DNA of 64,000 bases from Paenibacillus foliorum (GTDB lineage: Bacteria > Bacillota > Bacilli > Paenibacillales > NBRC-103111). Numbering within the stretch: position 1 is the stretch's first letter; every line of letters starts with the position of its first letter. The DNA is taken from NCBI RefSeq assembly GCF_013141765.1, contig NZ_WHOD01000045.1, forward strand, positions 248,001 to 312,000, read 5' to 3'. The translations under genes were made by a program, and so were the position numbers. A model generated the notes under the pieces. The model searched no databases, was not told the DNA's origin, and saw nothing but the letters and a program-made list of their open reading frames with translations. Positions 8,592-17,824 of the stretch are shown in pieces.

Positions 8592-10621
8592 AAATTAACT
8601 ACCCCCATGCTTTGAATTTCAACGTTGGGTTCGAGTTCGCTGTAGGAAAGAACCGGTATATCCTGCATAGTCCGTTCCAAGAGCTGTCTTAAATACATCC
8701 GAATGGTAGGTGAGGTCAGCACGATCGGTTGTTGACCTGATTGAATAAGTTTGGTTACTTGATCTGATATACGCTGATAAATCATCTGTGTTGAAGACGG
8801 ATCTAATGCCAGATAGCTTCCCTGATCTGATTGCTGAACGGATTCAGCAATTTTCTTCTCAAGTGTGGGACCAACAGTAATGACCTTAAGTGAATCACCA
8901 TGGCTTGCAAATTGTTGTGTGATTTGCCTTGATAAGGCCTGTCTAACATATTCGGTCAAGATCTCAGGGTCCTTCGTATAAGTACCGTAATCTGCCAAGG
9001 TTTCTAGTATGGTAACCAGATCACGTACCGATATTTTCTCTCTAAGTAATTTCACTAGCACTTTCTGGATATCCCCAATGGACAGCACATTTGGAATGAG
9101 GTCATCCACTAATACTGGGTAGCTTTCTTTGACATTCTCTATTAAAGATCTTGTTTCTTGTCGTCCAAGCAGCTCGTGTGCATGCTTCTTGATTATTTCA
9201 GTTAAGTGAGTAGCGACAACAGAAGGTGGATCAACTACTGTATAACCAGATAATTCAGCTCGTTCCTTCATAACTTCATCTATCCACATCGCTGGTAATC
9301 CGAACGCAGGCTCTAGCGTGTCGATACCTGAGATCGAATCATCATCTACTCCTGGGCTCATGGCCAGATAATGATTTAATAGAAGCTCACCGCGGGCAAC
9401 CATGTTACCCTTTATTTTAATTACATATTCGTTTGGCTTTAATTGAATGTTGTCACGTATTCGGATTACGGGTACGACAACCCCCATCTCTAGTGCGCAT
9501 TGACGACGAATTAAGATAATACGATCTAATAAGTCTCCGCCTTGTTGAGTGTCAGCTAGTGGGATTAGGCCATATCCAAACTCAAACTCAATCGGATCCA
9601 CCTGCAATAAACTAATGACACTCTCGGGACTGCGGACCTCTTCTATTTGCTGCTCTTCTTCCAGCAATTCTTCCTTCACTTGCTGCTTGACCAGATTTTG
9701 CTGCATTTTCATTGCGGCAAAAGCAAGTAGAACAGCGATCGGAAACGTAGTAAAGAAATGAATCGGCGTAAAGATACCAAGTAATGTAATGGTGCCTGCA
9801 ACAATATAAAGCAATTTAGGGTAGGAGAAAAGCTGTTTAGTTAAATCATGTGCAAGGTTGCCGTCTGAAGAAGCCCTGGTTACAATTAAACCCGCTGCAG
9901 TAGAAATTAAAAGCGCCGGAATCTGACTGACTAACCCGTCCCCGATCGTCATGATCGAGTACTTTTCTCCTGCTTCGGCAATACTCATTCCCTTCATGGT
10001 CATTCCAATGATCAGTCCGCCCAATAAATTAATAATCAGGATGATAATGCCCGCTATGGCATCTCCCTTTACGAATTTACTGGCTCCATCCATCGCACCA
10101 TAAAAGTCAGCCTCATTTGAAATTTTCTCACGTCGTTCTTTTGCTTGCTGTTCATTGATCAGCCCTGCATTTAAGTCTGCATCGATCGCCATTTGCTTAC
10201 CTGGCATAGCATCCAATGTAAATCGGGCAGCTACTTCGGCAACGCGCTCAGAACCTTTGGTAATAACGATAAATTGAACAATAACCAGGATTATAAACAC
10301 TACGAAACCAACTACGATGTTCCCCTGGGCGACAAATGAACCAAAGGTTTTGACCACATTACCGGCATCCGCATTTGCCAATATGTTACGTGTTGTCGAG
10401 ACATTTAAAGCTAGCCTAAACAAGGTGGTTATTAACAATAAGGATGGAAATATTGAAAATTGCAAAGCTTCCTGCGTATTCATGGAAACAAGGATAATCA
10501 TTAAAGCAATTGAGATATTAATGATCAGCAATACATCTATGAGCCATACGGGTACCGGAACAACCATCATCATAATAATACCGATTACGCCTATCAGTAC
10601 GACTAGATCTTTTACTTTCAT
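8588..10621 (-). CDS. flhA: Flagellar type III export gate protein FlhA
   Basis: 677 residues. The N-terminal half has about eight membrane helices and the conserved cytoplasmic loop, including LDAMPGKQMAIDADLNAG. An acidic linker (EELLEEEQQIEEV) leads to the large C-terminal cytoplasmic domain that docks substrates and chaperones. The start is ATG at 10621, nine bases after AAGGAGG. A GTG one codon upstream (10624) is an alternative. It forms the export gate with FlhB and FliPQR, whose genes directly precede it. Confidence 0.97.
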   Translation of the reverse strand: MKVKDLVVLIGVIGIIMMMVVPVPVWLIDVLLIINISIALMIILVSMNTQEALQFSIFPSLLLITTLFRLALNVSTTRNILANADAGNVVKTFGSFVAQGNIVVGFVVFIILVIVQFIVITKGSERVAEVAARFTLDAMPGKQMAIDADLNAGLINEQQAKERREKISNEADFYGAMDGASKFVKGDAIAGIIILIINLLGGLIIGMTMKGMSIAEAGEKYSIMTIGDGLVSQIPALLISTAAGLIVTRASSDGNLAHDLTKQLFSYPKLLYIVAGTITLLGIFTPIHFFTTFPIAVLLAFAAMKMQQNLVKQQVKEELLEEEQQIEEVRSPESVISLLQVDPIEFEFGYGLIPLADTQQGGDLLDRIILIRRQCALEMGVVVPVIRIRDNIQLKPNEYVIKIKGNMVARGELLLNHYLAMSPGVDDDSISGIDTLEPAFGLPAMWIDEVMKERAELSGYTVVDPPSVVATHLTEIIKKHAHELLGRQETRSLIENVKESYPVLVDDLIPNVLSIGDIQKVLVKLLREKISVRDLVTILETLADYGTYTKDPEILTEYVRQALSRQITQQFASHGDSLKVITVGPTLEKKIAESVQQSDQGSYLALDPSSTQMIYQRISDQVTKLIQSGQQPIVLTSPTIRMYLRQLLERTMQDIPVLSYSELEPNVEIQSMGVVNL

Positions 10622-10644
10622 CACGTATGTCCTCCTTTCCTAAG

Positions 10645-11736
10645 TTAGTTAGCCTTGCCCTTCACCTTATATACAAAGGCTAAGACTTCAGCTACAGCTT
10701 GGAACATGTCGGCCGGAATGGCTTCTCCAATCTCAACTTGGGCATATAACGCACGAGCCAAAGGTTTGTTCTCCATAGTTACAATACTGTTTTCTTTTGC
10801 AATTTGTTTAATCTTTAATGCTATGTAATCTGTACCTTTAGCTAAAACCGTAGGTGCCTGCATGTTTTTCGAGTCATATTTCAATGCTACCGCGAAGTGT
10901 GTTGGATTCGTAATAACAACATCAGCTTTTGGAACTTCCTGCATCATACGCTGCATGGCCATTCTACGCTGCTTTTCACGGATTTTTCCTTTTATTAACG
11001 GGTCCCCTTCCGTCTTCTTATATTCATCCTTAATATCTTGTTTGGACATTCTCAGGTTCTTTTCAAACTCATACTTCTGATACATATAATCAAACAGAGC
11101 CAGTACAATGAGGATAAGTCCTATCTTAATTCCCAATTTAAAAGTAACAGATCCTGCGAATAGAAAAATATTTTCAAGCGGCAGCCTGGCAAGATCCATT
11201 AAATGACTTTTTTCACCCCATAGTGTTGAATAAACAACATAGCCGATAATAGACATTTTAAGCACAGACTTCATAAAATCTACTACTGTCCGCATAGAAA
11301 ATATGTTTTTTGCGCCTTCTATAGGATTTATCTTGTTGAACTTCATCTTAAGTGGATCGCCGGTCATTAGAAAACCTATCTGTAAATAATTACTGAAAAT
11401 TGCTATGACAACCGTAATTAACAAGATAGGAGTAAGCAGCAACAAGCTTTGAATAACCAATTGCTTAAAAAGCGAGCTTACGTTTTCAATGGATAAATCA
11501 AGTAACAAGTAGTCGTTGAATACAGATCGAAACACATCCATCAATTGATCTTTCATATAGCCGCCAAACAAATAAAACGATAAGAATGCAAAAAACAAAA
11601 TAAATGCAGCAGGCAAATCCATACTTTTTGCAACTTGTCCCTTTTCTCTGGATTCCTGCCGTTTTTTGGGAGTAGCCTGTTCTGTTTTTTCACCCGCGAA
11701 CATCTGTAAATCTAGCTGTAAACGAATACGTTCCAC
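10645..11736 (-). CDS. flhB: Flagellar export switch protein FlhB
   Basis: 363 residues. The N-terminus includes GEKTEQATPKKRQESREKGQ, followed by four membrane helices and a cytoplasmic domain with the autocleavage motif NPTH at residues 277 to 280 (ITNPTHFAVALKYD). Cleavage there switches export from rod and hook to filament substrates, in response to FliK. The start is GTG at 11736, with GGGAGG seven bases upstream. An overlapping out-of-frame ATG should not be mistaken for it. A second, truncated FlhB-like protein lacking NPTH is encoded at 42470 to 42775. Confidence 0.97.
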   Translation of the reverse strand: MERIRLQLDLQMFAGEKTEQATPKKRQESREKGQVAKSMDLPAAFILFFAFLSFYLFGGYMKDQLMDVFRSVFNDYLLLDLSIENVSSLFKQLVIQSLLLLTPILLITVVIAIFSNYLQIGFLMTGDPLKMKFNKINPIEGAKNIFSMRTVVDFMKSVLKMSIIGYVVYSTLWGEKSHLMDLARLPLENIFLFAGSVTFKLGIKIGLILIVLALFDYMYQKYEFEKNLRMSKQDIKDEYKKTEGDPLIKGKIREKQRRMAMQRMMQEVPKADVVITNPTHFAVALKYDSKNMQAPTVLAKGTDYIALKIKQIAKENSIVTMENKPLARALYAQVEIGEAIPADMFQAVAEVLAFVYKVKGKAN

Positions 11737-11751
11737 ATCCAGTCCTCCCGG

Positions 11752-12531
11752 TTAACCTGCAAATAACCCAAAAAACTTTTGCAAGTGGTCGAGCATAGAA
11801 ATAAAGGTTTCCTTAAATACATCTTGATAAGCTGGGAATAGCAAAATCAATAATATAAAGCCAATGATCATTTTGAGAGGAGCCCCAATAACAAAAATAT
11901 TAAATTGAGGTGCCACCCTAGTGAGCAAGCCTAACCCAATATCCGTTAAAAAAAGTGCTACGATAAGCGGGGAAGCCATCTGCAAACTGATACCAAATAT
12001 GGTTGAGAATGTTTTTAATAAAAACTCTGAAATTTGTCCACTGTACATTCTTGTAAACAAGTCATTGGATAATGGTATCCATTCATAACTTTCTATTATT
12101 GCTTTAAGCAACAGGTGATGCCCGTTAAAAGAAAGAAACAGCAGCATCGCGATCATATATTTCAAATTACCTATAACTGGAGAGGATGCTCCGGTCATAG
12201 GATCAATAACATTAGCAATCCCGAATCCAATTTGGATATCTATAAAGGACCCTGCTATCTGCACGACAGTAAAAAACAAGTAAGCAATAAATCCAAGACA
12301 GATGCCTACTAGAATTTCCCGTATGACTGTCAGTAAGTAGAGTGAATCAAGTGGGACTGTTGTTGCAGTGCCTGTTACTGTATAAGCCATTAATGTTACA
12401 AAAAAAGCAATTCCCACCTTAAAATGTGCCGGGACATTTTTTGCCGAGAAGACCGGTGCTACGACAAAAAAAGAGGTAATCCGACAAAAGAAGAGCATGA
12501 AGCCAGGAAAAAATTGATTAACCCATTCCAT
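11752..12531 (-). CDS. fliR: Flagellar export gate protein FliR
   Basis: About 259 residues with six predicted membrane helices, for example FFCRITSFFVVAPVFSAKNV at the N-terminus and IIGFILLILLFPAYQ at the C-terminus. With FliP and FliQ it builds the core export channel in the MS ring. The frame is open to a GTG at 12540. I prefer ATG at 12531, because AGGTAGTGA just upstream aligns with the anti-Shine-Dalgarno at normal spacing and the protein then starts MEWVNQFFPGF. It sits between fliQ and flhB, as in other Firmicutes. Confidence 0.95.
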   Translation of the reverse strand: MEWVNQFFPGFMLFFCRITSFFVVAPVFSAKNVPAHFKVGIAFFVTLMAYTVTGTATTVPLDSLYLLTVIREILVGICLGFIAYLFFTVVQIAGSFIDIQIGFGIANVIDPMTGASSPVIGNLKYMIAMLLFLSFNGHHLLLKAIIESYEWIPLSNDLFTRMYSGQISEFLLKTFSTIFGISLQMASPLIVALFLTDIGLGLLTRVAPQFNIFVIGAPLKMIIGFILLILLFPAYQDVFKETFISMLDHLQKFFGLFAG

Positions 12532-12543
12532 TTCATTCACTAC

Positions 12544-12813
12544 CTAGCCGACATATTTATAAAGGTTATTCAACAGGTTGTAAGTAAAATCAACCAACGT
12601 TGTCAGAATCCAAGGACCAAAGGCCAATACCGCAAGAAGTACGGCCACAATCTTCGGAACGAAAGCCAAGGTCTGCTCTTGGATCTGAGTGGTTGCTTGA
12701 AAAATACTAATGATCAATCCAACTACCAAAGCGAGTACCAGCATGGGAGCACTAGCCTTTAAGACCGTATACACAGCCTCACCGGCCAAATGGATAACAA
12801 ACTCGGAACTCAC
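12544..12813 (-). CDS. fliQ: Flagellar export gate protein FliQ
   Basis: 89 residues, the family length, with two membrane helices (LVLALVVGLIISIFQATTQI and IVAVLLAVLAFGPWIL) and the FliQ-typical QIQEQTLAFVPKI loop between them. The start is GTG at 12813, eight bases after AAGGAGAG. It is flanked by fliP and fliR in the standard P-Q-R order. Confidence 0.95.
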   Translation of the reverse strand: MSSEFVIHLAGEAVYTVLKASAPMLVLALVVGLIISIFQATTQIQEQTLAFVPKIVAVLLAVLAFGPWILTTLVDFTYNLLNNLYKYVG

Positions 12814-12854
12814 GATTTATTCTCTCCTTCTGCTTGGGTCAGATTACCCTGAGA

Positions 12855-12874
12855 GTTTTTGGCTAGGCAAAAAC
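12855..12874. repeat. Inverted repeat in the fliP/fliQ gap
   Basis: GTTTTTG and CAAAAAC, seven bases each with a 6-nt loop, form a perfect hairpin in the 81-nt gap between the fliP stop and the fliQ start. There is no U-run after it on the minus strand, so it is not a terminator. It may mark an RNA processing or stability site within the operon. Function is unknown. Confidence 0.5.
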
Positions 12875-12894
12875 TAACTATGTTAGCAAAGATC

Positions 12895-13653
12895 CTACGT
12901 ATTGTAACTAAGCAGCAGGGATCTCACGACAAGATACCACCCGTCAACCAAGATAAACAACAATATTTTAAAAGGCAAAGATATCATTACGGGAGGAAGC
13001 ATCATCATCCCCATTGCCATAAGTGTACTTGCTACTACCATGTCGATGACCAAGAATGGAATGAATATCATGAAACCCATTTGAAATGCTGTCTTAAGTT
13101 CACTTATTGCATAAGCGGGAACCAATGCTGTGAGAGGTGTATCTGCTACACCGCTTGGTGGCTGCGCTTTGGAATAATCCAGAAACAGTTTTAAATCCTT
13201 CTGTCTTGTGTGTTCAAACATAAAGCCCTTTATCGATGTTGAAGCTTTCTCCAAAGCTGCTGATTGCGTGATTTCGCCCTTGAGATAAGGCTGTAATGCG
13301 GTTTGATTCAAGTCTCCTAATGTAGGAGCCATAATAAAAAAGGTAAGGAACAAAGCTAAACCTATTAACACCTGATTGGGTGGCATTTGCTGGGTTCCTA
13401 GAGATGTTCTGACAAAACCGAGCACTATAATAATTCGGGTAAAGCTGGTCATCAATACAAGAATTGCAGGTGCTATGCTCAATATGGTGATTAACAATAT
13501 GATATTGATTGTGTTTGAAGCTCCCCCAACATTGCTTGAGGAACCTATATCGATATTAATACCAGGTATCGGATCAGCCGCATAAGCATGTGTATTAATG
13601 AACATGATTGCTAACAAGGATACTACGGTTAAAGCTGCAGCTTTCCATTTCAT
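12895..13653 (-). CDS. fliP: Flagellar export gate protein FliP
   Basis: 252 residues. A signal peptide (MKWKAAALTVVSLLAIMFIN, cleavage probably after AYA near residue 25) is followed by a short periplasmic-type stretch and four membrane helices. Family signatures include TSFTRIIIVLGFVRTSLG and PPNQVLIGLALFLTFFIM. Its ATG overlaps the fliO stop as ATGA, so translation of the two is coupled. It is the nucleus around which the FliPQR channel assembles. Confidence 0.97.
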   Translation of the reverse strand: MKWKAAALTVVSLLAIMFINTHAYAADPIPGINIDIGSSSNVGGASNTINIILLITILSIAPAILVLMTSFTRIIIVLGFVRTSLGTQQMPPNQVLIGLALFLTFFIMAPTLGDLNQTALQPYLKGEITQSAALEKASTSIKGFMFEHTRQKDLKLFLDYSKAQPPSGVADTPLTALVPAYAISELKTAFQMGFMIFIPFLVIDMVVASTLMAMGMMMLPPVMISLPFKILLFILVDGWYLVVRSLLLSYNT

Positions 13654-14300
13654 GGCTTATCATTCAACCGATCTTTGTTTTTGTCATCCATCAACAATTC
13701 CTCCACCATCTTCTTGCGGTCAGACAAATGTTGCATTTTATTGTGGAATACTTGCTGAAAGGATGCCGTTATATCGGATTCTTCTACTTCTATCGTGTCA
13801 TCCTGCTTCTTTCTTAGCTTGCTTAACCATCCGCTGAAGGTCTCGAAAGTTACTGTATTAGATGTGCTGGCTGTCAGCATTTCCGTTATATAGGCAACTT
13901 CTTCGACATCATCGATCTTCTCCATCAATTGTACGTTGTCTCCGACACCAACAATATATAGCGAACGACCAACTTCAACTACTTGTATGGATTTATTTGG
14001 CCCGAGCGGAACCCCACCCAACGAGCGAAGCGAACGACCAAATAAAAATTTATTTTTTTTGGCAAGAAACTTAATAATCACGAAAAACAATCCGATAATA
14101 AGGATAAGAAAAAAAATAACTTTGACGACCATCCACATGGTATCAGCAGTGCTTATGCCGGGATAGTCAATACTTGGTGATTCATTAGGAAACCTATCGG
14201 CAGAAGCGCCGGATTCCCCATAACAAACTATCGAGAATCCAGCTAATTGAATCATCCCCACGAATATAAATGAACATAATCTGGTTACGAGTCTATTCAA
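13650..14300 (-). CDS. fliO: Flagellar export accessory protein FliO (FliZ in Bacillus)
   Basis: 216 residues. A secretion signal lies near residues 8 to 28. One strong membrane helix follows at about residues 57 to 77 (VKVIFFLILIIGLFFVIIKF), then the FliO cytoplasmic domain with RSLGGVPLGPNKSIQVVEVG. It assists FliP assembly. The start is TTG at 14300, nine bases after AAAGGA, and no ATG gives a better site. The long C-terminal tail (KKQDDTIEVEESD and on) is hydrophilic. Confidence 0.9.
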   Translation of the reverse strand: MNRLVTRLCSFIFVGMIQLAGFSIVCYGESGASADRFPNESPSIDYPGISTADTMWMVVKVIFFLILIIGLFFVIIKFLAKKNKFLFGRSLRSLGGVPLGPNKSIQVVEVGRSLYIVGVGDNVQLMEKIDDVEEVAYITEMLTASTSNTVTFETFSGWLSKLRKKQDDTIEVEESDITASFQQVFHNKMQHLSDRKKMVEELLMDDKNKDRLNDKP

Positions 14301-14346
14301 GTTTCACATTCCTTTCGGTTTATGTCAGACTCTCCCCTTACCTTTA

Positions 14347-14709
14347 TTATCCCAACGTTTTCTTAATAGCTTCAATAACACGATCTGCCTGGAATGGCTT
14401 CACAATAAAATCTTTGGCACCAGCTTGAATGGCATCAATAACCATAGCCTGCTGGCCCATCGCTGAACACATAATAACTTTGGCATTCGGATCTATTTTC
14501 TTGATTTCCTTTAGTGCAGCAATTCCATCCATTTCGGGCATCGTGATGTCCATAGTGATCAAATCAGGACGAACCTCTTTAAATTTTTCAATAGCTTGAG
14601 CGCCATCATTTGCCTCACCACAAACCTCATAACCATTTTTAGTCAAAATGTCTCGGATCATCATTCTCATAAAAGCTGCATCGTCTACAATCAAAATTCG
14701 GTTTGCCAT
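14347..14709 (-). CDS. cheY: Chemotaxis response regulator CheY
   Basis: 120 residues, a single receiver domain with acidic pair Asp9/Asp10, phospho-acceptor Asp54 in TMDITMPEMDG and Lys104 in IVKPFQ. Phospho-CheY binds the FliM/FliY switch. In Bacillus this promotes smooth swimming. The start ATG at 14709 follows AGGAGG. It sits directly after fliY, which encodes one of its phosphatases. Confidence 0.97.
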   Translation of the reverse strand: MANRILIVDDAAFMRMMIRDILTKNGYEVCGEANDGAQAIEKFKEVRPDLITMDITMPEMDGIAALKEIKKIDPNAKVIMCSAMGQQAMVIDAIQAGAKDFIVKPFQADRVIEAIKKTLG

Positions 14710-14735
14710 GGGTAAACAGTCCTCCTAGGGGTTAG

Positions 14736-16037
14736 TTAGTATTGTAATTTTTGAATTCGATCCCACTGATTTACTATGTCAGTAACACGTACCCCAAAGT
14801 TCTCATCAATTACGACGACTTCACCTTTAGCGATCAGCTTGTTGTTGACAAGGATGTCAACAGGCTCACCGGCAAGTTTGTCCAATTCGATAATGGAACC
14901 TTGAGAAAGCTCGAGAATATCCTTGATTACTTTATGAGTTCTTCCTAATTCAACAGTTACTTTAAGTGGTATATCCAGCAGTAAATTAAGGTTAGTATCT
15001 TCAGCAGGAGTTAGTTGAGTTGGATTAAATCCTGTGAACTGCGCCGGTTGCACATTAACGTCCCTTACAGGGCCGGCACCATAAGCCGCAGGCGGCTGCT
15101 GATACATCGGTTGCTGTGGTGGGTACATAGGCTGTTGATACATCGGCTGCTGTGGTGGATACATAGGTTGCTGGTACATCGGTTGCTGTGGCTGCATAGA
15201 TGGATCTTGATACATTGGCTGCTGATACATCGGCTGTGCATAAGGATCCTGCATAGGTGGTGCTACAGGCTGTTGTTGAACCGGTGCTGCTGGCGCTGGT
15301 GTTGGAGCTGCAGGAGCTGCGGATGCAGCCGTTTCCTCAACAACGTCTCCCCCACCCATCAGAATCGATACCATGTCCTTAGCAAAAGGAACAGGCAACA
15401 ATTGCATGATTGTGGAATCGATCAAATCTCCTATTGTTAAACGGAAGGAAATTTTGATAAAGACATCCTCAGGAGGAAGTGAATTAGTACCTTCTCCTTC
15501 AGCCAAATTTAAAATATCAATTCCAGGTGGAGAAATGTTAACAAAACGATTAAAGATGGTCGACATCGATGTTGCTGAAGAGCCCATCATTTGATTCATT
15601 GCTTCTTGCACAGCACTGATATGAATTTCTGACAATTCAATATTTTGACCGGTACCGTCTCCACCCATCATCAAGTCGGCGATAACTTGAGCATCACGAG
15701 TTTTAATCACAAGCAAGTTTATGCCATCAAAACCATCTACATAATTTACATGAACAGCCACATGCGGTTTAGGAAATTCTTGAACCAATTCTTCTCTTGG
15801 AATAATGGAAACCTTGGGAGTCGTAATATCGACTTTCTTACCGAGCAGTGTGGATAAAGCTGTTGCTGCACTACCAAAGGTAATATTACCTATCTCTCCA
15901 AGAGCGTCCTGCTCCAGGGAGGTTAGATAATCATCGATATGAACCTCTCCGCTCGCGTTATCAAAACTATCACCGGAAGACTGTCTTAACAATGCATCTA
16001 TTTCCTCTTGAGACAAATAATCTTTATTATTCGTCAT
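14736..16037 (-). CDS. fliY: Flagellar switch protein and CheY-P phosphatase FliY
   Basis: 433 residues. A FliM-like CheY-binding peptide (SQEEIDALL) is followed by a CheC-type domain with two E-x2-N phosphatase motifs (GEIGNITFG and QEAMNQMMG). A long Ala/Pro then Pro/Gln/Met/Tyr linker occupies residues about 230 to 315, and a C-terminal FliN domain (LLLDIPLKVTVELG to the end) closes it. The linker repeats PQQPMYQQPMY about three times. The frame opens at 16064, but AAGGAG lies nine bases before ATG 16037, giving MTNNKDYLSQEEID. It overlaps fliM by 11 nt. Confidence 0.96.
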   Translation of the reverse strand: MTNNKDYLSQEEIDALLRQSSGDSFDNASGEVHIDDYLTSLEQDALGEIGNITFGSAATALSTLLGKKVDITTPKVSIIPREELVQEFPKPHVAVHVNYVDGFDGINLLVIKTRDAQVIADLMMGGDGTGQNIELSEIHISAVQEAMNQMMGSSATSMSTIFNRFVNISPPGIDILNLAEGEGTNSLPPEDVFIKISFRLTIGDLIDSTIMQLLPVPFAKDMVSILMGGGDVVEETAASAAPAAPTPAPAAPVQQQPVAPPMQDPYAQPMYQQPMYQDPSMQPQQPMYQQPMYPPQQPMYQQPMYPPQQPMYQQPPAAYGAGPVRDVNVQPAQFTGFNPTQLTPAEDTNLNLLLDIPLKVTVELGRTHKVIKDILELSQGSIIELDKLAGEPVDILVNNKLIAKGEVVVIDENFGVRVTDIVNQWDRIQKLQY

Positions 16038-17028
16038 TCTCATCCGCTCCTTCCTCAGTGACAATCTCTGTAATCTGAATAGCCAACTTCCCTCTACTCG
16101 TTCCTGGAGTTCCTATGTATTTCAATTTCTCTCCAATCCGGATGTTCAATAAATCTTCTACTGGTTTATTTAATGCAATGACATCACCAGCATTTAAATT
16201 TAGAAACTCTCGAATCGAAATTTGGGATTCACCTAATTCAGCAATAATAGGAACTTTGGCCTTATGTAATCTGGATTGAAGTGCCATTACTTCTTCTGGT
16301 GCACTTGTTTTCTTTTGCGATACAAACCAATGATGGACAGACAACCTTGGCATAATGGGCTCAATTACCACATGTGGAATACATAAATTGATCATGCCCG
16401 TTGTATCCCCTATTTTAGTGCTTAGGGAAATTAACGCAATCGTTTCATTGGGTGACACAATCTGCATAAACTGCGGATTGGTTTCCAATGCTTCCAATCG
16501 AGGTGATAGATCAATGACAGTTTTCCAAGCTTCTTGGAGACTCTCGAACGCTCTGCTGAATATTCGTTCCATTACAATGGTCTCAATCTCAGTTAGTGCG
16601 TTGATTTTAGTGGGTGAAGTCCCTGCTCCGCCAAGCAATCGATCCAACATGGCGAACGCTACGTTAGGATGAACTTCGAGCACCATTCTTCCTTCCAAAG
16701 GTTCTGCTTCAAAGATATTAAGTATCGTCATCTTTGGAATAGAGCGGATAAACTCATCATAAGGCAATTGTTCGACTTGTACCACATTTATTTGCACAAA
16801 AGTCCGTAATTGCGCCGAAAAATATGTCGTTAAATAGCGTGCGAAATTTTCATGAATTCTAGTTAAGCTTCGAATATGGTCCTTTGAAAATCGAACCGCC
16901 CTTTTAAAATCGTAAGCTCTGACTTTTTTCTGGGTATCTTCCTTTTTTAGCTCTTCTGCATCCATCTCACCGGAAGATAACGCGGCTAACAAGGCGTCTA
17001 TCTCATTCTGCGAAAGCACATCAACCAT
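16027..17028 (-). CDS. fliM: Flagellar motor switch protein FliM
   Basis: 333 residues. The N-terminal CheY-P binding peptide is SQNEIDALLAAL. The middle CheC-like fold lacks the catalytic pair, and a C-terminal FliN-like domain includes INIRIGEKLKYIG. It forms the C-ring with FliG and FliY. The frame opens at 17049, but GGAGG seven bases before ATG 17028 supports the shorter form, MVDVLSQNEID. It lies downstream of fliL as usual. Confidence 0.96.
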   Translation of the reverse strand: MVDVLSQNEIDALLAALSSGEMDAEELKKEDTQKKVRAYDFKRAVRFSKDHIRSLTRIHENFARYLTTYFSAQLRTFVQINVVQVEQLPYDEFIRSIPKMTILNIFEAEPLEGRMVLEVHPNVAFAMLDRLLGGAGTSPTKINALTEIETIVMERIFSRAFESLQEAWKTVIDLSPRLEALETNPQFMQIVSPNETIALISLSTKIGDTTGMINLCIPHVVIEPIMPRLSVHHWFVSQKKTSAPEEVMALQSRLHKAKVPIIAELGESQISIREFLNLNAGDVIALNKPVEDLLNIRIGEKLKYIGTPGTSRGKLAIQITEIVTEEGADENDE

Positions 17029-17068
17029 CTCGTCACCTCCTTCATGCAATTTCTTTTAAGTAGCACCA

Positions 17069-17545
17069 TTATTGAAGAACACTATCCGTAATCCAAATTT
17101 GCTTGATTTTCCCGGAGGAGAGCAATGGGTTCATTTTATTCATAAGGGCCGACGTAAGATTATCCAAGCCTTTGCTGCCTTGTACCTGCTCTGGGGTCAT
17201 ATCGGAGAGCGTTTGTACGATTATGGCTTTCATTTTAAAATCCAGCTTTTCAAATTCATCCTTGGCCTTCGTATTTTCCAATTCAATAGCGAAGCTTGCT
17301 TTAATGAATCTATTGTTAGTTGCAAGATTCGTCAATATATCTTTTAAAATTACAGTGCTGGCCTTAGTTTCTTCAGGAGAAAGCTTTTTGGCCGGTTTTA
17401 CTTCTTTAGCTGAATTTTGTGCGAGCTCTTGAGGATCTGAGCTTGCCTTTTCCATGTAGTTCCATAATATGAAAGCTGCTGTCAAAATTAAGGTTATAGC
17501 AATAAGGACTGCCACCACTAGCAAGAATATTTTACTTTTAAACAA
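17069..17545 (-). CDS. fliL: Flagellar basal body-associated protein FliL
   Basis: 158 residues. One N-terminal membrane helix (IFLLVVAVLIAITLILTAAF) precedes an extracytoplasmic domain ending in KIKQIWITDSVLQ, which fits the FliL stomatin-like domain. FliL surrounds the stator. The start is TTG at 17545, immediately after the flbD stop (TAG), with GGAGG eight bases upstream. No ATG lies near that site. Confidence 0.9.
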   Translation of the reverse strand: MFKSKIFLLVVAVLIAITLILTAAFILWNYMEKASSDPQELAQNSAKEVKPAKKLSPEETKASTVILKDILTNLATNNRFIKASFAIELENTKAKDEFEKLDFKMKAIIVQTLSDMTPEQVQGSKGLDNLTSALMNKMNPLLSSGKIKQIWITDSVLQ

Positions 17546-17767
17546 CTACAACCCCTCCGAATCCAAACTCTTAATTGTTCCGGCAACCGCACCAATAGAT
17601 TTCATATACTGGGTCACTAGCTGGACCACATCTTTCTCTGGTTCTAATACGGTGATTTTTTTACTTGTTATTAATGTAATCATAGTATCAGGAGTTTCCT
17701 CGATACTTTCAATCAGCAGAGCATTAATTGTAATTGTCCTCCCATTGAGCCGTGTTAGTCGAATCAT
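17546..17767 (-). CDS. flbD: FlbD family protein (SwrD/YlzI type)
   Basis: 73 residues beginning MIRLTRLNGRTITINALLIE, the FlbD signature. The family is short and lies between the hook gene and fliL in Firmicute fla operons. In B. subtilis the homologue (SwrD) increases flagellar motor power. ATG at 17767. Its stop abuts the TTG start of fliL, so the two are coupled. Confidence 0.9.
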   Translation of the reverse strand: MIRLTRLNGRTITINALLIESIEETPDTMITLITSKKITVLEPEKDVVQLVTQYMKSIGAVAGTIKSLDSEGL

Positions 17768-17824
17768 GACTATCCTCCGTTTTATAAAAATTAGAGGGAG
17801 AGGTTAAGCTCCCCATCATTTCTA

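Noticed and set aside
15015-15440. Plus-strand 141-codon frame rich in Leu, His, Arg and Trp opposite fliY
   Set aside because: It is the antisense of the FliY repeat linker. Its repetitive composition comes from the fliY DNA repeats, and no start site supports it.
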